From assembly GCF_963678635.1 (NCBI RefSeq), contig NC_087065.1, forward strand, positions 7,403,209-7,467,208: 64,000 nucleotides of DNA, given 5' to 3'. Under the pieces are notes generated by a model. The model was given only the letters and a program-made list of their open reading frames with translations, was not told where the DNA came from and made no database searches. Shown here piece by piece: positions 46,801 to 55,904 of this stretch (positions within the stretch are counted from its first letter, which is position 1; each line of letters begins with the position of its first letter). The position numbers and the translations under genes are program-made. The stretch is from Symsagittifera roscoffensis (taxonomy: Eukaryota > Xenacoelomorpha > Acoela > Convolutidae).

Positions 46801-47997
46801 CACGGTTGATGGATTTCAATTGTTTGCGTGCTAGATTTTCGCGGATCAGGTTGCGGTCCGTATACTGGTAAGAGCAGTGACTCCAAATCAAAGTAGATTA
46901 CTCTGGGTACGTACCAACGAGCTGTTAAGTTTTTGAACTTGTGGTCATCTTTTCCCGGCTTGGGCATTGTTATGACGACATCTTCGTCTTGGTAGCACAG
47001 TTCTTGATGTCTTCTCAGAGTTTCGAATGAAGCGCATGTGTGGAAACATTTGCGACAAATCTCAGATTGAAATCGGTGCACTTTGTGCCGCACGTACTCG
47101 ACCAGTTTCTGGAGATCACTTATCAACACATAGTGATATTTTGATCCATCTGTCAGCAGCAACAAGTCCACAATCAGGCTAGTAGTGAATCTGCTCGATA
47201 CTCTTATGGGCAACAATTCGCCATCGTTGTACCTGAACAGAAAAATAACTTTTATACCTAGGTTTGAAATGAAATAAAAAGGGTGTTTGAATAGGTGAAG
47301 AACATTATTGAAGGAATTTTAAAATTTTTAGAAGGCAATTAGAATTTGCTTACCGGAAGACGTTGATTTGACAATTGTTCAACTTTTCAAATCTGTCCAT
47401 ATCCATCAGACCCATTGGCATTTCGTATTCCCCATTGATTTTCACAATTCCTTCTTTGTCGAGATTGTAGGTTGAGACTTTGTTTTTCTCCAGCCACCGT
47501 CTAGATGTGGGGTAGAGGGCCGGCTCATTCACATTGTGATATGCGGCAACAAAGCAGTAGATAAAGCAACGGTCATCATCTTTAGTGTTGATATTTGTGA
47601 GCAGAGTAGATGCTGCGCTGAGTGCATCAGGTAGCTCGAGGTAGGATCCTGCTCTTATTGGTGAGAAGGCCGCGAAACTGATTTGCAATTTTTCAATTCT
47701 GTCAATAATCCATCCGCTACCATGAGAAGAGAACGAATTGACTTGGTTGACCATATGTTCAATCAGTTCCAAGAATTGAACCCCAGCTATTCCCTCGAAG
47801 TACACTGTCAATGTCTTAGTGTTCAGAAACAGCATGGTCCTTTCGAAGTTTCCACTGTCCCCGTCTTGCACAGTGGGAATTTTGATCATTCCCACTTCCA
47901 CGTGGAATTGCACCTTGTTCGGACCCTCTTTGACCCTTTCCAGTATAAGAGCATCTATTTCCTCCTTGTTTTGCATCATGACTTGAAGCAAATCCAT
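43810..47997 (-). CDS. polB: protein-primed DNA polymerase B of the Maverick, three exons
   Basis: Exons 47997-47354, 47232-44660 and 44330-43810 sum to 3738 nt (1245 residues) with intact phase. The introns, 121 and 329 nt, begin GTAAGC and GTAAAT and end TTCAG and TTTAG. The N-terminal region holds FSSHGSGWIIDRI, followed by a zinc motif (CRKCFHTCASFETLRRHQELC pattern near 47020-47085). Next come exonuclease motifs YFDLES and NLSNYDLHF, an endonuclease-VII-like Cys/His insert (CWIC to DHCHYTNKFLGWAHNECN, about 46500-46610), polymerase motif A DANNLYGG, motif B NSAFGKT, motif C YSDTDS and KPKLYS. The last exon supplies the thumb end (KRFLLFDG, VPFGH) and an acidic then basic tail. It replicates the element. 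The ATG at 47997 directly follows an in-frame TAA that separates it from a zinc-finger frame. Confidence 0.92.
44510..44539. repeat. 13-bp perfect hairpin in the PolB intron
   Basis: Stem TTTAGGCAACATT with its exact complement and a 4-base loop (GTAT), within the 329-nt second intron of polB. It could be a relic of a small insertion or an RNA structure; no function is shown. Confidence 0.6.
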
Positions 47998-48393
47998 TTA
48001 TTTTTCACCAACTTTGAGATCGTATCGACGCAATTTGCCTCTGAACGCGCTTTCCGTTGGGGCAGCGGAAGACGTCGTCTCAATGCCGTCCCAAACTGGC
48101 AATGCGTGCTTCTTCAGCAAGTGTTGTCCATAGCTTTCCGCGGTGAGAAATATTGTATGGCAATAGATACAATGACTATTCGAAGTCATGTCATGTACCA
48201 GCTTGACGTGCTCTCGGGCTTCCGACAAACTCTCGAATGACTCGAGACACTCATCGCAAACAGTTTGAGGAGGAGGGGGAGGAAGGATCTTGTGAACTTT
48301 TTGCTCATGTCTTCTCAAGTTCCTTTTAGAGCTCAGTATTTTTCCGCACTGCTGGCAAGGAACAGGTGTCGCGATAGAAGTAGAGTTCGGCAT
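47998..48393 (-). CDS. three-zinc-finger leader frame, in phase with PolB
   Basis: 131 codons starting at an ATG and ending in TAA directly before the PolB ATG, in the same frame. It has three C2H2 fingers: CQQCGKIL...HEQKVH, CDECLESF...HVKLVH and CIYCHTIF...HLLKKH, with a polyproline linker between the first two. Its last residues (GKLRRYDLKV) run smoothly toward the PolB N-terminus, and Polinton polymerases often carry such fingers at the N-terminus. The single TAA at 47998-48000 may therefore be a nonsense mutation, or the fingers may be made as a separate small DNA-binding protein with PolB started by re-initiation. Confidence 0.75.
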   Translation of the reverse strand: MPNSTSIATPVPCQQCGKILSSKRNLRRHEQKVHKILPPPPPQTVCDECLESFESLSEAREHVKLVHDMTSNSHCIYCHTIFLTAESYGQHLLKKHALPVWDGIETTSSAAPTESAFRGKLRRYDLKVGEK

Positions 48394-50301
48394 TGTTTGT
48401 TGAAGTTACTGAAGTAATTCAGGAAAATTTCAAGAAGTAGAACTGGTTATGAAAAAGCAAAAGCGAGAAGTGACTAGCACCAAAAAACTTTGCGGGTAAG
48501 GGCAAGTAGAAGCCATTAACGAGAGTTATACTTCGCCGTCTCGGTAATAAGTACTTTCCTTTCCAAAAACAGGGTTTATTCTAGCTTTAAGCTCTATATG
48601 TCTCATCACTCTGCTCAAGTGCAGGGGTTTTGTATACTAAAAACTGATTCATTTACAGCCTCAAACTTTTGCTGTTAATTTTAAGGGTTAGCGATAAAGT
48701 TTTGGCTTTTTTTAGGGGACTGGTTTAGACTTTCAATTAACATTTCAGCACTAAATTACAAAATTTAAAGCTTAGAATGATTCAGATAGAGCCTAAAACT
48801 TTTTCTGACTAATTTTAACCGTGAAACAGTAATTTCCTAATGATTTCAAGCCCAGTTCTTGGTTTGCGTAAATAGGTATAATAAAAAGTAGAAACATGAG
48901 ATAAAAGTATTCAGAAAGTAAAGCCCTCAACTAACTAATTAAGTTGAAATAAAATAGTAAACTTAAAAAATGAAAATTTTGCAAATTCGACACCTTGATA
49001 GTTACCGATGCATGATAAGCATAGATTGTCATTTGAATGTGTAAAAGATATCGGAATCAAAGTTTCCTTCATGTCATTCAGTGTCCCGTGAAACATTTCA
49101 TATCATGTCCTTCGAAATATTAAGGCATGGCCGTTTGGTTTAAGGGGCAATAGCTAACCCGGCGTTGCTCGTCGCTACGCTCCTCGGGAACGCCTCCCGT
49201 TCTGTAATTTCGAGTGAATTTTTGTTTTTTCAAAATAAACGAAAACCTCAAACTTTTTATGTTGTGAAAAAAGAAAAAGTAATGTTTAAAAAAGTATCTT
49301 TTAAATCTATCAACAAAAAATCTAGTAAGTTTTGTGGGACCTCGAGCACAGTTCTACTGGTCAAGTTCGAAATTTAAAAAACATAATTTTTTAACTTCTT
49401 TTTTCCTTCATTTTTAGCTTGAATTATTCGTTCACGTTTTAAATTCAAGTGAATGTGGTTTGAAATTTTTAAGAGCTATCTGATACGTAATTAGAACAAG
49501 CGTAGAATTAAAAAAAAAACATTTATACCCCAATCAATGAGAGTAGACGCTTAAAAATTGTGATTTTTTGAGAAAATCTGATTTTTGTGAAAATATTGAA
49601 AAAAAATTGGTAAAATTTTTTTTTCTCTCCAAATCCATTGAAACTACCCTCAATCAATTTGCCATGAATTTCTGAGCAGGGTTAAGGGTCATGTTCATTT
49701 TTCGAAAAAAAAAACATAAATTTTTTTTTTTCACATTTTTACCAAAAAATTGTCCGTTTTACACCCAAAACATGTATATGAATGTAATATAATGCAGATT
49801 TATGGCTTAAAACACTCTCTGTTACTTTTCGTAAGACCTGGCTAACCCCACCGGCCACAAAGTATGATGAGAGAGAGGACAGAGAGTGTTTGATAAAAAA
49901 GCCAAATAAATATGGTTTGACTACCAACAAGAAAATGTTGGACCCTTCCATATTTATCTTTCTTTTGAAAAGAAAGCAATATCCCGAAAAGGATATTCCA
50001 AATGGGGTTCACTACTGAGCAAGTGTATTTATCTCTCTCTCTCTCTCTCTCATTCTTTCTCAAACAACAATTTTAGCGTAAAATTATTCTCGATTTGTGA
50101 TTTGTTTCTAGTTTTTCTCTAAGATTTTGCTGAAAAGTTTACGGGGCAAACTTTAATTGATCTATTAAGCAAAATAAAAACTGAGACAAAAAATATGCAC
50201 ACAGTAATGTTAAAACAGCTTAGAAGTCAACTCAAACAAAAATGAAAATATAAAACCTTGGAATAATATTTGAAACAAAGGAAAGTTTTTTGTTTAAGTT
50301 A
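48394..50301. other. non-coding Maverick stretch including the left internal inverted repeat
   Basis: About 1.9 kb, AT-rich apart from the inverted repeat at 49088-49199. The short open frames at 49165-50063 are low-complexity or cross the repeat, and I do not regard them as genes. A (TC)n run lies at about 50032-50051. Confidence 0.5.
49088..49199 (+). repeat. left internal inverted repeat of the reversed module
   Basis: 112 bases, inverted copy of 52649-52767, nearly identical through 'ggggcaatagctaacccggc' and 'gctcctcgggaacgcctccc'. The GC-rich inner third can fold imperfectly (GGCGTT...AACGCC). It is unrelated to the Maverick terminal repeats. Confidence 0.9.
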
Positions 50302-50946
50302 TTAGAAACCTCGAAACTGTAGTTTTCTCTTTTTTGGCGCATAGCAAGCTGCATTTGGAGGAGTGCCTTGAATGAGATCTGGGGTGACTAGATCAATTGT
50401 CTCCGCACTAGATGAAACCCGAGCATCCGAATAGGAAGTTGATTGTTCTGGAGTTGAAACTGCTCCCCTAACAAACGACTCGGGAGACATTGCTGTCGGA
50501 ATATCCCAATACGCTTCGCGCTCTGCATAGTCACGAATACATCCCTCCTGATTTTCATACAACGGCATTGACTCGCAGTCATACGCGAAGAGAATTTTTC
50601 TTGGAGACTGCTCGAGCGAGGTTGTGTCGTTTATCTCCGTCTTTTCTAATGCCGGATAGCTCTCGTGAATAGTGCAACTCTCGTACATTCGTTTTCGATT
50701 CTGTCTAAGTAGATCGATGTGATCAAGGAGGTAGTTCGGTAGCATGATATGACTTTTTGTAGTCCATTCCTCGTTTTGATTCTCGTCGTTTTTTCGGGGA
50801 GCCAAGTCATTGAACGGACTTGCTGTAGACGGAGAGACTCTCTCTTTCTGTTGATGGATGACTGCAATCGACTCTCTCGTGTATGTTTGGTAGATAATTG
50901 TTCTTTCTCGATCAGACACTGAGATTATTTGTAAAGGACTAGTCAT
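50302..50946 (-). CDS. unknown 214-residue protein, probably nuclear
   Basis: A clean ATG-to-stop frame with normal composition. It starts MTSPLQIISV, has a polar low-complexity middle and ends with a basic cluster APKKRKLQFR that resembles a nuclear localisation signal. I recognise no domain. It lies inside the inverted-repeat-bounded block but on the minus strand, opposite to its two neighbours at 51573 and 51970. The 626-base gap between them would hold divergent promoters. It could be a regulatory or host-interaction protein, but that is a guess from position and the basic tail. Confidence 0.6.
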   Translation of the reverse strand: MTSPLQIISVSDRERTIIYQTYTRESIAVIHQQKERVSPSTASPFNDLAPRKNDENQNEEWTTKSHIMLPNYLLDHIDLLRQNRKRMYESCTIHESYPALEKTEINDTTSLEQSPRKILFAYDCESMPLYENQEGCIRDYAEREAYWDIPTAMSPESFVRGAVSTPEQSTSYSDARVSSSAETIDLVTPDLIQGTPPNAACYAPKKRKLQFRGF

Positions 50947-51572
50947 GACTTGAAGAGGTTTAAAGTTTTGTTAAAATGAAATGACTGAACTACCGAAATG
51001 AAATTGAGAGAATGAAAAGTATGAAAAGTTTATTAATGAGAAAGAGATCAGGAAAGGGGTGGCATAGCTCAATTAGGTCAAAGCTAATAACTTTTTAGGC
51101 GAGGCTATCAAATTTTATTCATTCTTTTAAGCATGACGCCTGAGGTCATGTTAGGAATGAATGTGAAAACCCGATTTTTTAGATTTATGTGACAGCTTTA
51201 TTATAGTGGCTACGGGCGAAAGCACTCAAAATCAAGTTTTCATGATAGTTTGCCAGACAATCATTGTTATGCTGTTAGAAATTCATTACCATGATTCATA
51301 ACAGTCATTAAAATAACCATCACAATAAATAACACTAGAAGATTTTTAGGGTATAGCCGGGGGAAAAAACAACTAAATACCCATATAAAAAGAGGTTTAT
51401 CGTTAAAGAAATTATATCCTTGGTGGTTAAGTCTAATTAATATGGCTTAGGGCGCTCGTAAACTTTATCACCTAAATTTTTACTTTGGGAGCGCATGATC
51501 TGTCTCGTATACTGTGATCAGTCATTCTTCAACGTTCCACACTAAAAACCAGTTGGTTGTTATTCATTTATA

Positions 51573-51932
51573 ATGTACGCTTCTCTTGACACGGATGTAG
51601 ACTATTTCGATGATTTTAGGGATATATCTTCGAATGATAAACGTTTAGTTAGAGTCGGTGCAAAAACATTCGCACAGACCGGTACTTACATAACTATCAA
51701 ATTGTACAAAAAAGACGAAGAAGGAACTTTCAAGTATCGACAAGGAATAACTTTGTCAACTGGTGAATTCGAGTCCTTGGCGGACAATTACACAAAAATT
51801 AAAAGGTTGACGAAAGCAAAAAACTGCGACGTGACTGAAAAACTTAGAAAAAAGCGAAACAAATCTAAAAAATCTTCATGCTCTGAAAAGGAATGCGAAA
51901 GTGAAAACGATGATAACTGTCGGGTTGTGTAA
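51573..51932 (+). CDS. PC4-like single-stranded-DNA-binding protein
   Basis: 119 codons from ATG. Residues of about 23-75 follow the PC4/p15 coactivator pattern: LVRVGAKTF strand, TYITIKLY strand, a turn with EEGTFKYRQG, then GITLSTGEFESLADN, which matches the family's GISL...W/F..L helix start. The C-terminal 40 residues are Lys-rich then acidic. PC4 proteins bind ssDNA and act in transcription or replication; in an element copied by protein-primed strand displacement, coating displaced ssDNA would be plausible. It lies on the plus strand, opposite to all Maverick core genes, 37 bases before the next plus-strand gene, suggesting co-expression. Confidence 0.65.
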   Translation: MYASLDTDVDYFDDFRDISSNDKRLVRVGAKTFAQTGTYITIKLYKKDEEGTFKYRQGITLSTGEFESLADNYTKIKRLTKAKNCDVTEKLRKKRNKSKKSSCSEKECESENDDNCRVV

Positions 51933-51969
51933 CATTATCAACTCGTTATTCTATTGAAACTTCAAAGCA

Positions 51970-52596
51970 ATGGTTGAAGCAATGTATGAGCAATCCCCTG
52001 ATTATTTCAAACAGTTCCGTAAAAATTACAAATTTTTCATCCTGAATCATGAACCCAACTTTTCGGGCTTCGCTTCAAAAGCAAATTTTGCAGTATCCTC
52101 CCATTCGAATAAATTAGATTTTTGCAACCATTCGATTGACAACGAAAAACATTATCATGTGCTGGTCGAATTTACGAAAGAGTCTACCGATTTACTTAAC
52201 AAGATGACTTCAAAAGCCTTCGTTGTTCCTTGTCTTCTCTCTACATTCAAATATTTAATTTTGGGTTGCTCCAACTATGAATTGTCTGGCCTTCTGATGG
52301 AAAAACTGAAAATAGCTGTGAATTATAACTCCATCAACAACTTAGATGTTAGTGGTATTCCAGTTCGAAGACGATTGCCTCAAGTTTGCTTCGGCTCGCA
52401 GACTAAATCTGTTCAAACTCAAACTGACCTGATTTCTAACGTAACAATTGAACGCTTTACTAATATTTTGAATGGCGAAAACGCTGCTGAGTTTTCTAAA
52501 ATAATTGACATAATTTTAAGTGGGTATGGTTGTATGGAAATTGATTCAAACACTTTGTTTGTGAAAATTATCATGGAGAAGAAATTCAAGTTTTAA
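51970..52596 (+). CDS. unknown 208-residue protein with an HUH-like motif
   Basis: ATG-to-stop frame. Near residues 62-68 it reads HYHVLVEF, close to the metal-binding HUH motif of rolling-circle and parvoviral Rep nucleases (His-hydrophobic-His-hydrophobic). A hydrophobic strand FFILN precedes it at residues 22-26, as motif I does in Reps. A catalytic Tyr-x-x-Lys is not obvious (SNYELSGLLMEK is a weak candidate) and there is no helicase domain. It may be a nuclease relic, a DNA-binding Rep-fold protein or a coincidence. It shares strand and likely transcript with the PC4-like gene and lies just inside the right internal inverted repeat. Confidence 0.5.
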   Translation: MVEAMYEQSPDYFKQFRKNYKFFILNHEPNFSGFASKANFAVSSHSNKLDFCNHSIDNEKHYHVLVEFTKESTDLLNKMTSKAFVVPCLLSTFKYLILGCSNYELSGLLMEKLKIAVNYNSINNLDVSGIPVRRRLPQVCFGSQTKSVQTQTDLISNVTIERFTNILNGENAAEFSKIIDIILSGYGCMEIDSNTLFVKIIMEKKFKF

Positions 52597-52648
52597 ATAT
52601 TGGTTTTCTTTCGCTCTTGTATATCAAAAAAAAATGTTACTACACAAT

Positions 52649-52767
52649 CGGGAGGCGTTCCCGAGGAGCGTAGCGACGAGCAACGCCGGGTTAGCTATTG
52701 CCCCTTAAACCAAACAGCCATGCCTTAATATTTCGAAGGACTTGATATGAAATTTTTCGCGGTTCAC
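52649..52767 (-). repeat. right internal inverted repeat of the reversed module
   Basis: 119 bases, inverted partner of 49088-49199, with a few substitutions and a small indel at the outer end. Together they bound 49088-52767. No target duplication is visible outside them. Confidence 0.9.
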
Positions 52768-52859
52768 ATAAACTTGCAGAAAAAAAACTTTGTTGTTAAT
52801 AAGAATGAATTGAAAAAAAAACGAATTTATAAATTTTACAAAAACATCAATAAATTAAT

Positions 52860-53297
52860 TTAGAATAACATATGTTTGGCAAATCTTATCAAATCATGAT
52901 CATTAAGTTTGAAACCTATTGGAAATTTGTTTGTAATTATAACATGAGCAACATAAATACAATAAAGTCCGCATAACACTGAATCAGCTGATTGTATTGG
53001 TTTTTTCAACAGTAGCTGATTTCCCTCGTGAATTGTACGTCGCATATTCTTGTACACGAGGGGATAATCACATAATCGTTTACCTAGAGGATCTACGAAG
53101 AATATCTGTCCTCCAGCTTGAGCAAAAAGCAACCAGTGGGTTCCAGGTTGATCCGATGGTGAGGCATTCATAATCATGAATGTATTATCGTTTTTCAGTA
53201 CTGAAGAGCATGGCAAATCTGCCGGAAAAACACCTCTAAAGCGATGTTTCAAATGTTTACAACGGTTAATAATTTCTACTAGTTGAAGATTATCCAT
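52860..53297 (-). CDS. adenain-like (C5/ULP-fold) maturation cysteine protease
   Basis: 145 codons. The catalytic set is complete and in the family order: His54 (GTHWLLFA), Asp69 (FFVDPLG), Gln102 (IQSADS) and Cys109 (VLCGLYC). Length and motif spacing fit adenoviral-type proteases of Polintons, which cut capsid precursors during virion maturation. It lies just after the right internal inverted repeat and directly downstream of the capsid gene (7-base gap), so it belongs to the structural cluster. A diverged, His-less relative occurs at 1757-2221. Confidence 0.9.
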   Translation of the reverse strand: MDNLQLVEIINRCKHLKHRFRGVFPADLPCSSVLKNDNTFMIMNASPSDQPGTHWLLFAQAGGQIFFVDPLGKRLCDYPLVYKNMRRTIHEGNQLLLKKPIQSADSVLCGLYCIYVAHVIITNKFPIGFKLNDHDLIRFAKHMLF

Positions 53298-53304
53298 GTC
53301 TATC

Positions 53305-54608
53305 TTAGGTCATAAGATTGTTTTTGGTAATTTTTCTATCTGAACGCACATAAACTGTTGATGCACGCTCTCCCATAAACAATAACTCGACGTTATTACC
53401 GAGACCTGCGTCAAACTTGAGTTCGAGCGAAATAGTGCAATTGGTCAATTCAGGATGAATAAAATCGTGTGAAGCCTCCTGAGTAGACGTGAGATCAAAA
53501 GCCATAATATAATGATTATCATAATTAGCGAGACTGATTCCATGACTAGTGTTTAAAACAAAATCAAGAGCCTCAAGCGTATTTTATTGTCTGATGTTGA
53601 GATGGGAGTTCCGGCAATGGGTAGACCGTTTCTGTACACAATGATCTCATTCAACCCAAATTTCTGGTAATGAAAAGGGTTTGTTCTATTAGTACCCAAA
53701 TATGCTTCGTTTATGCTCATTGCTACTATCATTCTTCGAACAGGTTCTTTTGCAAAAACATCCTCTTGTCGCCAGCTTTGTACTCCTGCAGTTGCGAGAA
53801 ACGTTTTTGGTACTACTTCGATGTAATTGTAAATTGCCGGGTTCTTCAACAAAGTTTTTTCTATTGATGAGAGAACATAGTCAGTCACAGTCATCTTTCT
53901 GACATAGAGGTTAGCTTCGATTATTTGGACCTTGTAGTGTTTAGCTTTATCTTCAGATATGACAACAAAATCATTAGGAGAACGTCTAAGAGACAATCTT
54001 ATTGTCACACCGCTAAGTAGATGCTTGTCACACGACAAAAAGTCGCAAGCAATTTTACCAAATAGCTTCAGCTCGCTCGAGGCCGCAACGAGACCTTTAC
54101 GCTCCGTAACATCATCAGCTCTCCTTCCAGCACCGTCAATGGCTGATGGATTTTCTTCATAATAATAACCTTGACAAGCCAACCATGTTTTCTTGGCATC
54201 ATTACCGTATGAAAACTCGGTCTCAATAAAGCTTTTATGGGCAAAATTAGCATTGGTAGTTGATATTTTTTCACTATTCAGAGACAGTGTACACTCAGAA
54301 AATAATGAAGATAAAGGATTGTTAACAAAATACGGCGTATCTCTGTTTGCCGCCTCTGTAGCATGCGTTCGAAGCACGTTTCCATTGCTTCGAACAATTC
54401 GTGCAACTATTTCCAAACGAGTACGTTGAAGATCGATGAAATTATTTCTGTCGCCGAGTACTTCAAACTCGAGCATAGGACCATCAGGAGAGTAGGAAGG
54501 TCCAATTTTTTGGGCGAATGCATTTTCAAAAGTGAAAAGTAAAGGCGGTTTCTCAAATAAGTCCAAGGAGCTGTGAGTTGCTTCACTCGGGATTAAATTA
54601 GAAATCAT
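53305..54608 (-). pseudogene. major capsid protein gene with one frameshift
   Basis: The first frame (54608-53553, 351 codons) starts MISNLIPSEA and reads as a jelly-roll-type virion protein (FVNNPLSSLFSECTLSLN, KLFGKIACDF, GVTIRLSL). Near 53582-53585 coding sense moves to a second frame that runs to the stop at 53305, ending in the 66-codon segment with LELKFDAGLG and ELLFMGER. The switch falls in a run of four A (minus strand), and one missing base would explain it. The combined length of about 430 residues fits the nematode Maverick double-jelly-roll capsid family. The start overlaps the gene upstream by 11 bases. If real, the frameshift removes the C-terminal 90 residues and would abolish capsid assembly; an assembly error is equally possible. 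Confidence 0.8.
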
Positions 54609-55014
54609 TTTTAACCCTTGTAAAGAAATCGGAGCGACTTCTCTGTGCAGTTCGTTTTCTGGGAATGACGCGTCTCGTTTTTCGTTTAAACGCCGTCGTT
54701 CTTTTCGGATGACTTTTCCGAGATCTACTTCCTCCTCCTACTTGCTTTTTGATTGTTTTTCTAACGGTGCTTTTGAGTGCCTGCTTAGGACTTTTTCTTT
54801 TTGTTGCAACTTCTATCAGTTCTGGAGCTGCCTGAAGAAGTAGTTCTTTTCCGATTTTTTTAGCCGCGGGTATCACAAATTTTCGAGCCAGTGGAAGTGC
54901 GATTCTTCCTATTCCCAAGGCTAATGCACCGAAGCCACTGCCTCGTTGTCTATAATGCCCCGAGAAATGTGGTAGGTTTGCTTGGTTGTGGTAATATGAA
55001 TCCATTTTGATCAA
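54598..55014 (-). CDS. basic virion protein with amphipathic helix (PX-like)
   Basis: 138 codons. A Gly-rich start (RQRGSGFGALALGIGRIAL) runs into an amphipathic segment (ARKFVIPAAKKIGKELL), followed by a strongly basic tail rich in Lys and Arg with GGGSRSRKS. This layout matches the small membrane-active/core proteins next to capsid genes in Polintons and adintoviruses, comparable in role to adenovirus pVI or pX. It overlaps the minor capsid gene by 4 bases (ATGA-type) and the capsid gene by 11. Confidence 0.75.
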   Translation of the reverse strand: MIKMDSYYHNQANLPHFSGHYRQRGSGFGALALGIGRIALPLARKFVIPAAKKIGKELLLQAAPELIEVATKRKSPKQALKSTVRKTIKKQVGGGSRSRKSHPKRTTAFKRKTRRVIPRKRTAQRSRSDFFTRVKNDF

Positions 55015-55904
55015 TTGCTAAACTTTTGAAATTTCAAAGTCAGAACAACTTTTCCCCCTCCAGCGAAAGGAACAAGTCCTCCAGTTTCTGTGCGCAATTT
55101 CACAGAAATATTGGAAATATTATTGACCAAAAGTTTTTTAAAATCCAAATTACTAAACACTTTACGATGATTCGGTTCAATTGTACATGCGTAACCGTTT
55201 TTCACTCGACGATTTGTATCAATGACTCGTAAAAGGGGTGCTTTTGTGTCTCCGACTATTTGATAATGAATTATGTCCAGATAAATAAACATAAGCTGAG
55301 TACCAGCGCATACATCAACGGGATAGTCAGCAATAAGATCTTGGGTAGAGAATGTGCTATGTTTCGTGCTTCCTTGTTTGTAACCTATATGATAACCAGT
55401 TCCATCTCTGACGCCTTTGAATCCAAGTAGACTAGGAATTTGCGGGCTTGAAAAAGTTATACCTTCCCAATAATGCAGCCATAAGGAAAGATGTTTGGTT
55501 ATTGGATCAATTACGTAATCCAATTTCTCTAATTCTGTCTTTCGACGGATCTCGTCCAGTATTTGATCAATGCTCGTATATTCTCCTTTTGTTATTTTTG
55601 CTGTTTCTCCAAGGTAAGGTCTGGAGATCTTGTCTTTCTCAACTTTCATGCTTGCTATAACCCGATCTTTTTTGTAGTACACAATGTTGTTGTCAGTTAC
55701 GTTGTTTATCTGAGTAGGGAAGGTAATTTCTGTAACTGCTACTCTCCATTCACCTTGCAAATTTATTTCTTCACTCAGGAGATTTTTGAAGTTGGCCAGA
55801 GTGGTATCTTTAAAAACGTTCATTGATGCAGATGAAACTAGGGTAATTGTGAAGGAAGGGGGAACATTATGGGTGAAAAGGCTGTTGGAAGTGCCCTCAG
55901 TCAT
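55011..55904 (-). CDS. minor capsid (penton-type) protein
   Basis: 297 codons. The N-terminal region contains FTITLVSSASMNVF, NLLSEEINLQGEWRVAVTEI and FPTQINNVTD, a pattern conserved in Polinton penton/minor capsid proteins. The rest is beta-rich (FIYLDIIHYQIVGDTKAPLL, KVVLTLKF). It would form the five-fold vertex beside the major capsid protein. It overlaps the integrase gene by 8 bases and the PX-like gene by 4. The frame is intact. Confidence 0.85.
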   Translation of the reverse strand: MTEGTSNSLFTHNVPPSFTITLVSSASMNVFKDTTLANFKNLLSEEINLQGEWRVAVTEITFPTQINNVTDNNIVYYKKDRVIASMKVEKDKISRPYLGETAKITKGEYTSIDQILDEIRRKTELEKLDYVIDPITKHLSLWLHYWEGITFSSPQIPSLLGFKGVRDGTGYHIGYKQGSTKHSTFSTQDLIADYPVDVCAGTQLMFIYLDIIHYQIVGDTKAPLLRVIDTNRRVKNGYACTIEPNHRKVFSNLDFKKLLVNNISNISVKLRTETGGLVPFAGGGKVVLTLKFQKFSN

